A stretch of 42,516 nucleotides of DNA from positions 1-42,516 of the forward strand of contig NZ_VRYE01000060.1 of assembly GCF_008041835.1 (NCBI RefSeq), read 5' to 3'. Below the pieces are notes generated by a model that saw only the letters and a program-made list of their open reading frames with translations, made no database searches and was not told where the DNA came from. Both the position numbers and the translations under genes were made by a program. This DNA is from Ectopseudomonas mendocina. GTDB taxonomy: Bacteria; Pseudomonadota; Gammaproteobacteria; Pseudomonadales; Pseudomonadaceae. This document shows, one piece after another, positions 42,236-42,516 of the stretch (the first letter of the stretch is position 1; every line of letters begins with the position of its first letter).

Positions 42236-42516
42236 CAGCCTGTCGGACTTTTCCCCTCGCCGGTAGAATTGCGCATCGCTCCTGGAACCTGACTGTATGA
42301 GCCGCTTTCGACCGATAAACCGCGAAATCGACTACTTGCTCCCGCCGTCGGTGCAGGACTGGCTGCCCGAGTCACATTTGGCGCGCTACGTGGTGGAGGT
42401 CGTAGAGGGCCTGGATCTGTCGAAGCTGGAGAGCGTCTATGCGGGCCGTGGCAGCGCTGCCTACCATCCGGCTATGTTGCTGTCGTTGCTGATCTACGGC
42501 TATGCCACGGGTGCGT
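42236..42516 (+). mobile_element. IS1182-type element, left end (runs off window)
   Basis: CTAG (42232-42235) is followed by CAGCCTGTCGGACTTTTCC and then a transposase gene 61 bp in. The first eight bases equal those of the element at 11240, which also duplicated CTAG. The right end is outside the window. Confidence 0.75.
42297..42516 (+). CDS. IS1182-family transposase, 5' part
   Basis: The first 73 codons read MSRFRPINREIDYLLPPSVQ, then DWLPESHLARYVVEVVEGLDLSKLE and YHPAMLLSLLIYGYATG. These are the N-terminal features of IS1182-family DDE transposases. The gene continues beyond the window, so integrity is unknown. Confidence 0.88.
   Translation, partial: MSRFRPINREIDYLLPPSVQDWLPESHLARYVVEVVEGLDLSKLESVYAGRGSAAYHPAMLLSLLIYGYATGA

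Overview
The window looks like an accessory, metal(loid)-resistance region of a gammaproteobacterium, most likely Pseudomonas in the broad sense. The reasons are a moderately high GC content, an OprD-family porin, two DUF2790 secreted proteins (a family I know mainly from Pseudomonas), and mer and cus genes of the pseudomonad type. Three insertion sequences, two genes cut open by them, and an AT-rich patch around 38.1-40.0 kb point to a mosaic genomic island. I found no rRNA, tRNA or CRISPR array.

Layout. (1) 0.57-5.4 kb: an Xre regulator diverges from a winged-helix-like protein and a superfamily 2 helicase. Then come a small CxxC protein, a BPSL0761-like protein, and a DUF6088/AbiEi-like antitoxin gene split by an IS30-family element (4152-5264, 3-bp target duplication). 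(2) 5.4-10.4 kb, minus strand: arsM, pstS, pstC, pstA, pstB and a LapG-like exported cysteine protease. (3) 10.7-21.3 kb, minus strand: a HAD hydrolase, arsS (radical SAM), a sodium:solute symporter, a metallophosphoesterase, a TVP38-flavoprotein fusion, a SelD-associated-type FAD oxidoreductase, a DoxX protein, and an OprD porin split by a CTAG-targeting IS (11240-12563). A TetR regulator and a divergent AhpD-like protein at 21.4-22.8 kb complete this block.

(4) 23.1-27.0 kb, minus strand: an exported HAD protein and two DUF2790 proteins flanking a thioredoxin, CcdA, ECF sigma factor and anti-sigma operon. (5) 27.2-33.5 kb, plus strand: a Cys/Met-rich secreted protein and a CusCBA-type Cu/Ag efflux pump. 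(6) 33.6-38.1 kb: merTPA, divergent merR with a textbook 19-bp-spacer operator, then glutaredoxin, DUF3179 and a membrane protein with a MerT-like Cys pair. (7) 38.1-42.5 kb: a small membrane protein, a chemoreceptor-like protein, arsC, a His-rich protein, a cytochrome c with NPCAAK repeats, and the start of an IS1182-type element.

How it may work together. Blocks 2 and 3 read as an organoarsenic pathway. The Pst system takes up phosphate, possibly selectively against arsenate. ArsM methylates arsenite. ArsS is the radical SAM enzyme tied to arsenosugar formation. The symporter, phosphoesterase, flavoproteins, DoxX and porin would be transport, processing or redox partners. TetR-type operator-like sites lie before the HAD/arsS run, the tetR gene and the AhpD-like gene, and a separate shared 22-bp element lies before both arsM and the porin. 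ArsC (40 kb) would supply arsenite. The strongest candidates for undescribed biology are this cluster, the NPCAAK cytochrome with its His-rich neighbour, and the merR-linked glutaredoxin/DUF3179/CC-membrane trio.
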